Shown here: one piece after another, positions 49,134 to 58,365 of the stretch
Numbering within the stretch: the stretch's first letter is position 1
Layout: each line of letters opens with the position of its first letter
DNA from: Nannocystis sp.
GTDB taxonomy: Bacteria > Myxococcota_A > Polyangia > Nannocystales > Nannocystaceae
Assembly: GCA_016712315.1 (NCBI GenBank)
Contig: JADJRG010000023.1
Location: 124,001 to 188,000, forward strand
Length of the DNA: 64,000 nt
Direction of reading: 5' to 3'
The notes under the pieces: model-generated
Seen by the model: the letters and a program-made list of their open reading frames with translations, nothing else
Database searches by the model: none
Told to the model about the DNA's origin: nothing
Made by a program: the position numbers and the translations under genes

Positions 49134-50207
49134 CTACGGGAGCTGGGTCATCAGGTCCGCGCTGACATCAGACCAATGCGACGCCCCGAGATCGTCGCAG
49201 TGTGTGACCATCCCCGGGCACTTCGCCTCGATGTCCGCAAAAGTCTTGCCGTTACGCAGGTCGTCGCCGATGCACACCCACCCCTTCTTCAGCGACACGA
49301 TCCCCTCGAGCTTGAGGCTCGGGTCGCCCTCACGGTTGACCCCAAAGACGTCATCCACCGCGACCTGCTCGCCGGGCTGAGTGAAGGAGTAGCCGTTGTT
49401 GCAGGCGTCGAGGCGCACCGCCCGGATGATCGACTCATACCCCCGCCGCGCCTTCTCCGGGCCGCCCATCTGGTCCTGCACCATCGTCATCGGGTAACCC
49501 CAGCTCGTCGGCTTCGCGACCGCGCTCGAGTGGCAGGCGAGGTGCGTCACGTCGGGCATAAAATGCACCTTGCCGTCGGTCGTCGCCATGTCGGTGTTGA
49601 GGCTCGTATGCTCGAGCAAGATCGAGCCCACCTGCGTCGGGTCACCGCCATCGGGCTCGCACATCGGCACCAGCCCCGCCTGCTTCTCGACGTACTTGGT
49701 GATCAGCCCGCCCGCGGTCGCGGGGTCGTAGACCCAGTAGTAATCGAACACATCGTAGCCGCTGGGGCTCACGTACGGCTTGTAGTCGGTGATCCGCAGC
49801 TCGATCGACGAGTCGAGGACCCCATTCTTGTCATAATCCAGCTTCGTCAGCCACCGAGAGTTGATGAATTTCTCGGCCTCATAGTGGCTCTGGCCCTTCT
49901 GACCCCGAACCATGCCCTTCTCCACCCACACCTCGCCCTTATCGGCGAACAGGCACACCGGGTACTTGGTGTCGGTCGCCTTCGGGTCCAAACACACCGC
50001 GTCGAGCTGCGCCCCCTTGTGCTGCACGCCCTTCATGTGAAATTCCGGGACCTCCAGGGTGAGGATGAAGCTGGTGTTCAGCTTGATCCCGCTTGAGAAG
50101 GGCCGAAAGGCCACCTCGCCGTCGCTGAAGTCGACGCCGTCGCCGGCGTCACAGGCGCCGAGGCAGAGGGTCAAAGAGGAGAGGAGGATCTTGGTAAACG
50201 TCTTCAT
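49134..50207 (-). CDS. ADYC-like lipoprotein of unknown function
   Basis: A 357-aa lipoprotein (TKILLSSLTLCLGACDAG, lipobox LGAC). The mature protein is rich in Tyr/Trp/Asp and Cys (e.g. LDAVCLDPKATDTKYPVCLF; MPDVTHLACHSSAVAKP). The pattern recalls secreted Cys-containing proteins common in myxobacteria, possibly the ADYC-domain family, but I cannot confirm this. It is a stand-alone gene: the terminator at 49062-49104 ends it and 240 bases separate it from the sigma factor gene. Confidence 0.7.
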   Translation of the reverse strand: MKTFTKILLSSLTLCLGACDAGDGVDFSDGEVAFRPFSSGIKLNTSFILTLEVPEFHMKGVQHKGAQLDAVCLDPKATDTKYPVCLFADKGEVWVEKGMVRGQKGQSHYEAEKFINSRWLTKLDYDKNGVLDSSIELRITDYKPYVSPSGYDVFDYYWVYDPATAGGLITKYVEKQAGLVPMCEPDGGDPTQVGSILLEHTSLNTDMATTDGKVHFMPDVTHLACHSSAVAKPTSWGYPMTMVQDQMGGPEKARRGYESIIRAVRLDACNNGYSFTQPGEQVAVDDVFGVNREGDPSLKLEGIVSLKKGWVCIGDDLRNGKTFADIEAKCPGMVTHCDDLGASHWSDVSADLMTQLP

Positions 50208-50447
50208 GGTCGTTGTTGCTCGCTTCGTGGTTCATCGCGCGGACGCGCGCGGGTCGCCCTCCCGCTCGCGCCGTCGTCGTCTCTGCGGGGGAGTGAAGCA
50301 AGGTCGCCGAACAATTGCGGCCGAGCGAGATCTTTTTTTGCGGCCTCCGAGGGCCCCCTGGTGACGTCAGCAGCGGCCATCGGCGCCCAAGAGCGCTCGA
50401 CAACTCCACGGCCGGCCCCCGCCTCGCTGGGTTAGACTCGGAGGTCC
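50208..50447. other. Divergent intergenic region, no gene seen
   Basis: Contains a T7 run (50332-50338) and less biased composition than its neighbours. It should carry promoters for the lipoprotein (minus) and the sigma factor operon (plus). I see no clear -35/-10 pair. Confidence 0.4.
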
Positions 50448-51068
50448 ATGGACCCCATGCCCGACGACCGCCTGCTCAGCGCCTGGCGCGACGGCGACGA
50501 GGACGCCGGCGTCGAGCTCTTTGAGCGCTACTACGACGCGATCTCCCGCTTCTTCCGCTCCAAGGCGTGGGACAGCGCCCCCGACCTGATCCAGCGCACC
50601 TTCCTCGCCTGCCTCGAGAGCCGCGCGCGGATCCGCGAAGGCACCGCCTTTCGCTCCTACCTCTTCGGCGTCGCCCGCAACATCCTGCTCGAGCACTACC
50701 GCGGCAAGCGGCGCGACGGCGACCGTATCGACTTCATGGAGCGCTCCGTCGAGGACTTCGGCCCGACCCCCTCCTCGATCCTCGGCCGTGAGCAAGAGAC
50801 CCAGCTCCTGCTCCAGGCCCTCCGGCGGATCCCGATCGACGCCCAGACGGTCCTGGAGCTGTATTTTTGGGAGAACATGACCGCCAAGGAGATCGCCGAC
50901 GCCCTCCAGATCCCCGAAGGCACCCTGCGCACGCGGATCCGCCGCGCCAAGCAGCTCCTCGAGCAGCAGCTCGCCGCCCTCGCCAAGACCCCCAAGCTGC
51001 TCCAGAGCACCGTCTCGGACCTCGAGAGCTGGGCTCAAAGCCTGCGCAGCGCCCTCAAGGAGCGCTAA
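50448..51068 (+). CDS. RNA polymerase ECF sigma factor
   Basis: A 206-aa sigma-70 family ECF factor. Region 2 is at about residues 12-80 (LLSAWRDGDEDAGVELFERY; FRSYLFGVARNILLEHYRG) and region 4 at about 125-175 (LELYFWENMTAKEIADALQI, PEGTLRTRIRRAKQLL). It is followed 111 bases later by a Ser/Thr kinase, typical of kinase-linked ECF groups, so phosphorylation rather than an anti-sigma factor may control it. No anti-sigma gene is seen. ATG at 50448; a second in-frame ATG is 3 codons on. Confidence 0.92.
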   Translation: MDPMPDDRLLSAWRDGDEDAGVELFERYYDAISRFFRSKAWDSAPDLIQRTFLACLESRARIREGTAFRSYLFGVARNILLEHYRGKRRDGDRIDFMERSVEDFGPTPSSILGREQETQLLLQALRRIPIDAQTVLELYFWENMTAKEIADALQIPEGTLRTRIRRAKQLLEQQLAALAKTPKLLQSTVSDLESWAQSLRSALKER

Positions 51069-51178
51069 CACAACACCCGGCGCGCGCGGATCCGAGCCCG
51101 CAATTGATCGAGCGCTCGTGGTCACTCCCCCGCGAGCGCGGCGCCCTGGATCTTCGGCGCCGCTCAGGAGATCCTCGC

Positions 51179-54100
51179 ATGCCCTTCTTCTCCCTCCGCA
51201 AGCCGCGACCGCCTCGAGACGAGGCTGATCGGAGCCCCCCCGTGGACCAAGACAAGCGCGAGATCAGCCTGGCCGAGACCGTCGCGCCCGCCGCAGCGCC
51301 CGCGCCCGTCGCCGAGCTCGCGACCGCCCGCACCCAGCTCCGCCCCGCCCCCGCCGACGCTGGCGCCGCCCGCCGCGACGACCCCAGCCTGATCCGCACC
51401 CTCGCCGCCGACGCCCCGGGCGCCGCCTCCCACGACCCGGGCGATCCAGCCAACCTCGCCCGCACCCTGCCGCCCAGCGATCCCGCCGTCATCGCCGCCC
51501 GCCGGGCCGCCCGCTCCCTCGCCCCCAGCGACGCGATCTCCCTCGCCCGCACCCTCGCCTCCACCGGCCAAAGCGACGAACTCGCCGACGAGCACGCCGA
51601 CGACCGCGCGCTCTCGCGCGAAGAGCTCGGCCTCATCCGCACCCAGCTCGGCGACAGCCACGACCAAGCGATCACCGACGACCCCGAGCTCGCTCGCCGC
51701 GTGCTCGAGCCCGGCGGCGACGATCGCCGCCTCAAAGACCTGATCCGCGCCCGCCTCTTCCGCTCCAAGGCCGCCCCCGTCAAGATCGGCCGCTACACCA
51801 TCCTCGATCGCCTCGGCGAGGGCGGCATGGGCGTCGTCTACACCGCCTACGACGACCAGCTCGATCGCAAGATCGCCATCAAGGTCATGCGCAGCGAGTC
51901 GGAGGAGGGCGAGGTCGGCAAGGCCCGCCTCATGCGTGAGGCCCAAGCGATGGCCCGCCTCGCCCACCCCAACATCGTCACCGTGCACGAGGTCGGCCAA
52001 GTCGACGGCCAAGTCTTCGTCGCCATGGAGTACGTGCGCGGCCAGAGCCTCGACCAGTGGCTCAAGCAGCCCCGCCCTTGGCGCGACGTGCTCGCGGTCT
52101 TCTTGCAAGCCGGCCGCGGCCTCGACGCCGCCCACCACGCCGGCCTCGTCCACCGCGACTTTAAGCCGCACAACGTCCTGCTCGCCGACAACGGCGCCGT
52201 CAAGGTCCTCGACTTCGGCCTCGCCCGCGCCGTCGACGGCGGCGCCGAGGCTGAAGGCGCCGAGAGCCGCGCCTTGGTGCCCTCGCCGGGGAACGCGGTC
52301 AAGCTGCTCGACGCCCACCTCACCCGCACCGGCGCGATCATGGGCACCCCCGCGTACATGTCCCCGGAGCAGCACAAGGGCCTCACCGCCGACGCCCGCA
52401 GCGATCAATTCTCCTTCGCGGTCGCCCTCTTCGAGGGCCTGCACGGCCAGAGCCCCTTCGACTGCGAGACCCTCGCCGGCCTGCTCCACGACGTCCTCCA
52501 AGGCCGCATCCGCGAGCCCGCCGACGCCGCCAAGGTGCCCGCCTGGATCCGCAAGATCGTCCGCCGCGCCCTCGCCGTCGACCCGGCCCAGCGCTACCCG
52601 ACGATCGCCGCGATGCTCACCGAGCTCGCCCGCGACCCCGTCGCCAAGCGCCGCCGCGCCCTCGCCACCGCCGGCGTCGCCGGCCTCGTCGGCGCGCTCG
52701 GCTTCGGCGCCGCCACCTACGGCCAGACCTCCGCGGCCCTCTGCCAAGGCGCCGCCGCTGAGATCGCGTCGATCTGGTCCAAGAGCCAGCATGAAGCCCT
52801 GCGGGCCGCCTTCAGCGCCACCGGCCTGCCCTACGCCGCCGACACCCTCACCCGCCTCACCCCCCACCTCGACGCCTACGCCGCCGCCTGGGTCGACATG
52901 CGCGGCGAAGCCTGCGAGAGCCACCAGAGCGGCGCCCACTCCGACCGCCTCTACGACCTGCGCGTCGCCTGCCTGGACCAACGCCGGGTCAGCCTCGGCG
53001 CCCTCGTCGACGTTTTTTTACAAAACACCGACGCCGACACGGTCGAGAAGGCCGTCATCGCCGCCACCAACCTGCCGCCGCTCGCCACCTGCGCCGACGC
53101 AGCCGCCCTCAGCGAAGCCGTCCCTCCCCCCGAAGACCCCGCCATCGCCGCCGAGGTCGCCGATCTACGCGAGCAACTCACCCGGATCAAAGCCCTCACC
53201 GACACCGGCAAATTTTCAAAAGGCCTGGAGCTCGTCGCCCCGATCCGCGCCCGCGCCGAGACCCTCGGCTACCTCCCCCTGCTCGCCGAAGCCGAGCTCC
53301 ACGAAGGCACCCTAGAGATGGAGCTCCACGAAGCCACTGCCGCCGAGTCTTCCCTAAGCGCCGCGATCTCCCTAGGCTTACGCAGCAAAGCCGACCCGAT
53401 CGCCCTCGAGGCATTAAGCAAGAGGATCTTCCTCCGCTCTGTCATCGCTTACGAACCCAGTCGAGCTACTAACGACGCTAACCTCGCACAAGACCTCCTC
53501 GAGCGTGTTCCACCAACACTCGGAGCCGCCTGGCTGATGCACAACAACATCGGCGTCATGCACGACCTGCTCAGCGACCTATCCGCGGCCGAATCATCCT
53601 TTAGCAATGCACTGGAGTCTACAACCGAGCATTCCTGGAGTCGTGCGGTCACGCTCCTGAATCTCGGGTCCCTCCACCTCAACGTTGGTCATAACCCTAG
53701 ACGCGCGATTGGACCTCTACAGGAGGCCCATCGCGTCCTGGCATCCAGCCTCGGACCGACACACCCTTATCTAGTCACTATTAATATCAACATAGCGGTC
53801 GCACACACTGAATTCGGCGATTTTAAGCCAGCCCAAGAAGCCCTTCACAACGCGACCATCATCGCACAAAAGACCCATGGCCCCGAAAGCATCCTCTTGA
53901 CGGAGATTCTCAACCGCCGTGGCCTTCTGGATCTGGATCGCCGTGACTTCACCAATGCACGCGAGAACTGCCAACGTGCTGCAGAGATCAGTCCTCATAC
54001 AGAAGGCGCTGATATCTCTTCAGCAGCTATCAATCTCGCCTGCCTCGGCGCCGCCGAAGCCGGCCTCGGCCACTATCCCATCGCCCTAGAGCACCACCAA

Positions 54101-54703
54101 CGCGCCGTTGACCTCTTCCTCGCCGCGGACAACGTCGACGCACCCGAAGCCCTGCGCTACCAAGCCGAGACTTTTTTAAAGATGGGCGACCCGCAAAGCG
54201 CCCTCCAAGCCCACCAGCGCGCCCTCGAGCTCCGCGAGGCCAAGCTCCCGCCGGGCACCCCTGCGATCGCCCGCTCCCTCGAGGGAGTAGGCCGCACCCT
54301 CACCGCCCTGGGCCGCCACGACGAAGCCGCTGAAAAGCTCACCCGCGCCCTCGCGATCCTCGAGGCCGCCCTCACCCCGGAGAACCCCCAGTTCGCGCGC
54401 GTGCACCGCTCCCTCGGCGACCTCGCGCTCGCCCGCGCCGACGCCGCACGCGCCGCCGAGCACTACCGCAAAGCCATCGACGTCTACGGCATGGTCCGCC
54501 CGCAGGACGACGGCGATCTCAACCTCACCCACCTCGAGCTCGCCCGCGCCCAGCTCACCGATCCGGCGCTCGCCGCCGCTGATCGCGCCGCCGCCCGCCA
54601 GCGGGCCGAGGCCGCCCTCACCATGCTCGACCGCCTCGGCCCGGGCTGGGCCGCCGAGCGCGACGCCTTCCGCACCTGGCTCAAAGACCATCCCCACGGC
54701 TGA
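51179..54703 (+). CDS. Ser/Thr protein kinase with TPR-rich C-terminal region
   Basis: A 1174-aa membrane kinase. Residues 1-200 are a disordered region with five RT[L/Q] segments (TARTQL, LIRTLA, LARTLP, LARTLA, LIRTQL). The kinase spans ~203-490: LDRLGEGGMGVVYTAYD, IAIKVMRS, LVHRDFKPHNVLL, VLDFGLARA and MGTPAYMSPEQHKG. One membrane segment (near 497-517) is followed by TPR-type repeats. Between about 53400 and 54030 the DNA becomes far less G+C-rich while the frame stays open. ATG 51179 has AGGAG 8 bases upstream. It likely phosphorylates the adjacent sigma factor (inference). Confidence 0.9.
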   Translation: MPFFSLRKPRPPRDEADRSPPVDQDKREISLAETVAPAAAPAPVAELATARTQLRPAPADAGAARRDDPSLIRTLAADAPGAASHDPGDPANLARTLPPSDPAVIAARRAARSLAPSDAISLARTLASTGQSDELADEHADDRALSREELGLIRTQLGDSHDQAITDDPELARRVLEPGGDDRRLKDLIRARLFRSKAAPVKIGRYTILDRLGEGGMGVVYTAYDDQLDRKIAIKVMRSESEEGEVGKARLMREAQAMARLAHPNIVTVHEVGQVDGQVFVAMEYVRGQSLDQWLKQPRPWRDVLAVFLQAGRGLDAAHHAGLVHRDFKPHNVLLADNGAVKVLDFGLARAVDGGAEAEGAESRALVPSPGNAVKLLDAHLTRTGAIMGTPAYMSPEQHKGLTADARSDQFSFAVALFEGLHGQSPFDCETLAGLLHDVLQGRIREPADAAKVPAWIRKIVRRALAVDPAQRYPTIAAMLTELARDPVAKRRRALATAGVAGLVGALGFGAATYGQTSAALCQGAAAEIASIWSKSQHEALRAAFSATGLPYAADTLTRLTPHLDAYAAAWVDMRGEACESHQSGAHSDRLYDLRVACLDQRRVSLGALVDVFLQNTDADTVEKAVIAATNLPPLATCADAAALSEAVPPPEDPAIAAEVADLREQLTRIKALTDTGKFSKGLELVAPIRARAETLGYLPLLAEAELHEGTLEMELHEATAAESSLSAAISLGLRSKADPIALEALSKRIFLRSVIAYEPSRATNDANLAQDLLERVPPTLGAAWLMHNNIGVMHDLLSDLSAAESSFSNALESTTEHSWSRAVTLLNLGSLHLNVGHNPRRAIGPLQEAHRVLASSLGPTHPYLVTININIAVAHTEFGDFKPAQEALHNATIIAQKTHGPESILLTEILNRRGLLDLDRRDFTNARENCQRAAEISPHTEGADISSAAINLACLGAAEAGLGHYPIALEHHQRAVDLFLAADNVDAPEALRYQAETFLKMGDPQSALQAHQRALELREAKLPPGTPAIARSLEGVGRTLTALGRHDEAAEKLTRALAILEAALTPENPQFARVHRSLGDLALARADAARAAEHYRKAIDVYGMVRPQDDGDLNLTHLELARAQLTDPALAAADRAAARQRAEAALTMLDRLGPGWAAERDAFRTWLKDHPHG

Positions 54704-54711
54704 CCAGCGCC

Positions 54712-55250
54712 TCACAGCCGCAGCAGCGCGACGAAGCCGTCGATCCCGTCGCTCTGCGTCAACCCCGCCTCGCCTTCGCCCAAGCGCAGCCCCTCCGTGT
54801 AGCGCCCGACCACCGCCACGCAGCCTGCGGGGGTCAACGCCAGGCGCTCTGGCTGTTGCAGACCGACCCCACCGAACGCGACGAAGGCCAGCAGCGACCC
54901 GTCCGGCGCCACCTTCAGCAGCAGCCCGTCATCACCCACGGCCGAGCGGCCCATCCCGCCGAGCGACACTATCCCCGAGAAGGTCGCGACGAAGTAGGCC
55001 GATCCGTCCGCGCTCACCGCCATCCCTTCGCCCACCGCTTGACCGTCGCCGACCAGGTGCTTCGTCCAGCTCGGCATGAACGACTCCTTCGCGCCCATCG
55101 GCAGCGAGAAGCGGAACAACCCCGCGTCCTCCGCCCCGGAGGCCTGCACCAGCCGCTCTCCGTGCCTGGATCGAAGCTCGGGTTCGGCACCAAGCAGCTC
55201 GTGATCAGCAGCAGCCCGCACGCCCTCGCTCGCGATACCCACCCGCACAT
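54712..55250 (-). pseudogene. Beta-propeller-like lipoprotein, frameshifted
   Basis: ATG 55250 encodes a lipoprotein signal (RARACGLLLITSC, lipobox ITSC) and LVPNPSFDPGTE. The frame must then change by one base near 55170 to continue as ERLVQASGAEDAGLFRFSLP and to the stop at 54712. The rest has repeated beta-strand motifs (DGSAYFVATFSG, PDGSLLAFVAFGG, GCVAVVGRYTEG), as in SBBP or propeller repeats. Restored length is about 180 aa. It is either a sequence error or a broken gene. It is divergent from the 55340 lipoprotein. Confidence 0.65.
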
Positions 55251-55339
55251 CGCGCCATCATCACGGATCTCGCGGCGCCGCGCACTCCCCCATGCATCGA
55301 GCGATTGACCGCCCCCAGCCGCCCTCCTAACGTATCGGC

Positions 55340-55900
55340 ATGCTCGCCGCCCTCTCTACGCTCTCTCGCCGATCTGCGCTCTTCGCCGCCGCGCTGCTGC
55401 TCGCCTGCACCGGCGACGACTCCGGCGACACCGACGCGAGCTCGAGCGGCGCGACATCGAGCACCACCTCCACCGCGACCACGGCCACCACAAGCGCCGC
55501 CGAGACCACCACCGACGCCACCACCACCGACGCCACCACCACCACAGACACCGGCGTCGACGTCCCCAGCTACGCCGAGGTCAACGCGATCTTCGGCGCG
55601 GCCGGCTGCACCAACGGCTACTGCCACGGCAGCGGCGCCGGCCAGCTCATGCTCACCGGTGATCCTGCGCTCGACCACGCCACCCTCGTCGACGCCAAAG
55701 CCGCCCAAGCCGCCTGCGGCGAGCAGACCCTCGTGCTCCCCGGCGATCCCGACGCCAGCATCCTCTGGCTGCGTGTCCGCCCGATCGCCCTCGACGGCGA
55801 GCCCGCCTGCCTCTCCAAGATGCCGCAAGGCAGCGACGGCCTCGCCGAGGCCGACGCCGAGCTCATCCGCCAGTGGATCCTCGGCGGCGCCCCTCTTTAG
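55340..55900 (+). CDS. Lipoprotein with a CX4CH heme-like motif
   Basis: A 186-aa lipoprotein (SALFAAALLLACTGDD, lipobox LLAC). A ~50-residue Thr/Ala/Ser linker follows. The globular part has AAGCTNGYCHGSGAG, a Cys-x4-Cys-His motif instead of the usual CxxCH, then SKMPQGSDGLAEADAELIRQW like the distal part (Met ligand, final helix) of c-type cytochromes. Similar myxobacterial proteins are annotated as cytochrome-like. Heme binding is uncertain. It ends 10 bases before the convergent SDR gene. Confidence 0.65.
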   Translation: MLAALSTLSRRSALFAAALLLACTGDDSGDTDASSSGATSSTTSTATTATTSAAETTTDATTTDATTTTDTGVDVPSYAEVNAIFGAAGCTNGYCHGSGAGQLMLTGDPALDHATLVDAKAAQAACGEQTLVLPGDPDASILWLRVRPIALDGEPACLSKMPQGSDGLAEADAELIRQWILGGAPL

Positions 55901-55910
55901 CCCGCCGCGC

Positions 55911-56684
55911 TCAACGAGCGCAGGTCAGGTGTCGCCCGCCGTCGATCGCCACCGTCTCGCCGGTGATCCAGCCGGCCATCGGCGACGCCAAGAAGACGAT
56001 CAGCCGCGCCACCTCCTCCGGCTCCCCGGGTCGGCCCAGCGGGTGCGTCGCCCGTGAGCGCTCCAAGAACGCCGCGTAGCGCTCCTCATCCATCCCCCCG
56101 CGGCGGTGCAGGTTCGTCACCACCACGCCCGGGTTCACCGCGTTCACCCGCACCCCGTGCGGCGCGAAGTCGAGCGCCGCGCAGCGGGTGAGCTGATCGA
56201 TCGCCGCCTTGCTCGCGCAGTACGCCGCCAGCCCGGGGAACGCCCGCAACCCCGTCACGCTCGACACGTTCACGATCGCCCCGCGCCGCGCCGCCAAGCG
56301 GGGGAACGCCGCTCGCATCAGCCGCATCGGCGCGCGCACGTTCACGTCCATCATCGCGTCCCACTGCGCGTCCGAGCACGCCTCCACGCCGCCGCCGACC
56401 AGCACCCCCGCCGCGTTCACCAGCGCGTCGACCCCGCCGAAGCGCTCCACCGTCTGCGCGACGATCGCCTCGGGCGCCGCCGCCCCCGTCACGTCCGCCG
56501 CCAGCGCGATCGCCTCCGCGCCGGCCGCCACGCACGCCGCCTCGACCTCCGCCAGCGCCCGAAGATCGCGCCCGACCAGCCCGATCGCCGCCCCCTCCCG
56601 CGCGAACGCCAGCGCGCTCGCCCGCCCGATCCCGCTCGAAGCCCCCGTGATGATCACGACCTTACCGGCCAGCTCTGACTCCAT
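55911..56684 (-). CDS. SDR-family oxidoreductase
   Basis: A 257-aa short-chain dehydrogenase/reductase. Motifs: ITGASSGIGRASALAF (NAD(P) binding), NAAGVLVGGGVE, catalytic VSSVTG with Ser, YCASKAAIDQL (Tyr/Lys), WITGETVAIDGG. Such enzymes oxidise or reduce alcohol/ketone groups on varied substrates. The context gives no pathway. Confidence 0.92.
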   Translation of the reverse strand: MESELAGKVVIITGASSGIGRASALAFAREGAAIGLVGRDLRALAEVEAACVAAGAEAIALAADVTGAAAPEAIVAQTVERFGGVDALVNAAGVLVGGGVEACSDAQWDAMMDVNVRAPMRLMRAAFPRLAARRGAIVNVSSVTGLRAFPGLAAYCASKAAIDQLTRCAALDFAPHGVRVNAVNPGVVVTNLHRRGGMDEERYAAFLERSRATHPLGRPGEPEEVARLIVFLASPMAGWITGETVAIDGGRHLTCAR

Positions 56685-56709
56685 ACCCCGTACTTAGCCC
56701 CGCCCCGCC

Positions 56710-57423
56710 TCACCTCGCAAGCCCCAGCGGCGCCACCGGGTAGCCGATCCTCCCCCCCGCGAACAGCTCGCCCGCGCCACTGAGGTGTTCTTCGAGCCAT
56801 GCATCAAGAGACAGGTTCATCGCCCCCGTCAGCGCCTCCTCCGCCACCAAGATCGCGCTCGCCCGCGCGACCGCGGCGCCCACCACCACGTGCTCGAGCA
56901 GCGCGTGACCGAAGGCCACCGCGCGGTGCCGCGGCAGCCGCTCCAGGCGAGCCCCGCCGCGGTGCACCGGCTCCTGCGCCGCGATCTCCGCGCGCAGCGC
57001 CTCATGGCTCGCCGCCGGCGCCACCAACAGCACGCCGCCCTCATCGAGGATCGTCCACAGATCTTGCGCCCGCGTGCGCCCGCCTGGCGGCCGGATCGCC
57101 GGCGTATTCGCCGACAAGCGGCGGTGCAGCGCCATCTTCGCCCGCGGGAACGTGCACCAGATCATCGCGTTAAAAAAGTCATGCCAGCAGCGCGCGCGCG
57201 TCAACACCTCGCCATGCTGGACGATCCTCGCGTCGTAGGCGCCCGCGCTCGACCCGACCCGCTGCTCGACGAAGCGCACCGGCGCCGCCGCGCACCCGTA
57301 GCTCGCGACCTCCGGCCACCCCTCACACCCGTCAAAGCGCGCCGCCGTCGCCGCGATCTCCGCCATCCACGGGCTCCGCCGCCAGACCCGCGGGACAAAG
57401 GTATCGACCCGCAGACTCGCCAC
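56710..57423 (-). CDS. DUF3025-family protein
   Basis: A 237-aa soluble protein with the DUF3025 signature CWHDFFNAMIWCTFPRAKMA followed by LHRRLSANTPAIRPPGGRTR. The biochemical role of the family is unknown. It lies 12 bases after the next gene on the same strand (57436-58365), so they are probably co-transcribed. Confidence 0.8.
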   Translation of the reverse strand: MASLRVDTFVPRVWRRSPWMAEIAATAARFDGCEGWPEVASYGCAAAPVRFVEQRVGSSAGAYDARIVQHGEVLTRARCWHDFFNAMIWCTFPRAKMALHRRLSANTPAIRPPGGRTRAQDLWTILDEGGVLLVAPAASHEALRAEIAAQEPVHRGGARLERLPRHRAVAFGHALLEHVVVGAAVARASAILVAEEALTGAMNLSLDAWLEEHLSGAGELFAGGRIGYPVAPLGLAR

Positions 57424-57435
57424 CGGGTCGCCTCC

Positions 57436-58365
57436 TCAGACGAACAGCCCGAGCTGGGTCGCGTCTGGTTGCAGCTCGACCGTCGCGCCGATCTCTCGCA
57501 GCCACGAGAGCCCCGCCGCCGCCCACGCCGGGTCGCCTCGCAGCAAGATCTTCGGCGCCCCGCACCGCCGCCACAGCGCGAGCAGCCCGGCCCGATCCAG
57601 GCGCCCCGGGCAGCTCGCCGCCGCGAGCGACACTCCGCCTCGCTTCTCCGCCCAGCGCTGCACCGTCGCCGCCGTCGGCTCTGGCGCGTCGACCATGATC
57701 CCCGCGCTCACCGGCCGCCGCGCCAAGCTCGCCCCGTCGACCGCGTCATGCGGCCAGATCGCGATCTTCGCCTGCGAGCGCGCCCCCTCGAGGTGCGGCG
57801 TGAAGCGCGGGTGCGCCGTGAACTCGAGCCCAGGCAGGCACAGCTCCGCGACCTGCCGCGCCGCCACCGCCGACGGTACGAAGATCACCACCTCCTCCTC
57901 CAGCGCCGCCAACGCTTGCACCTGCCGCGCCGTCAGCGGCGCCGCCCCCTCGGTCGCCCACTCCGGCTGCGCGCGCAGCAGCAGCCACTCGCACGTCGCC
58001 GGCCGAGCCTCCTGCCCTAAAGCCCAGGTGTAGAGGCACACGGGCGCCCCGCTGCGCGGCCGCAGCAGCAGCGACGACCCGCCGAACGGCAGCCCCGAGG
58101 CGAGCGTCGACAGCAGCACCCGCCCCACCCCGAACTCTCGCTCATGGTCAATCAACACCGCCCGCGCCAGGCTCTCGCGCTGCTCCGGCGTCAGGTTCGC
58201 CAGCGCCAGCGCCATCAGCAGCTCGCGGTGGGCGATCCACGGCCCTGGGACCAGCCGCGGCTGCGCCCCCAAGTGCGACAAGAAGGTCGTCCTCCCCGGC
58301 GCGAACGCGTCGACGCACAGGCGCTCGCGCGCCAGCAGCCGGAGCACCGCCTCGCGATCGCTCAC
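57436..58365 (-). CDS. Hypothetical protein, 309 aa
   Basis: Soluble, with Ala/Leu-rich helices and motifs such as VLIDHEREFGVGRVLLSTL, PFGGSSLLLRPRSGAPVCL and IAIWPHDAVDGASLARRP. I do not recognise the family. It overlaps tadA by ATGA-type overlap (start 58365, tadA stop 58362) and is followed by DUF3025, forming a three-gene operon. Confidence 0.65.
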   Translation of the reverse strand: MSDREAVLRLLARERLCVDAFAPGRTTFLSHLGAQPRLVPGPWIAHRELLMALALANLTPEQRESLARAVLIDHEREFGVGRVLLSTLASGLPFGGSSLLLRPRSGAPVCLYTWALGQEARPATCEWLLLRAQPEWATEGAAPLTARQVQALAALEEEVVIFVPSAVAARQVAELCLPGLEFTAHPRFTPHLEGARSQAKIAIWPHDAVDGASLARRPVSAGIMVDAPEPTAATVQRWAEKRGGVSLAAASCPGRLDRAGLLALWRRCGAPKILLRGDPAWAAAGLSWLREIGATVELQPDATQLGLFV

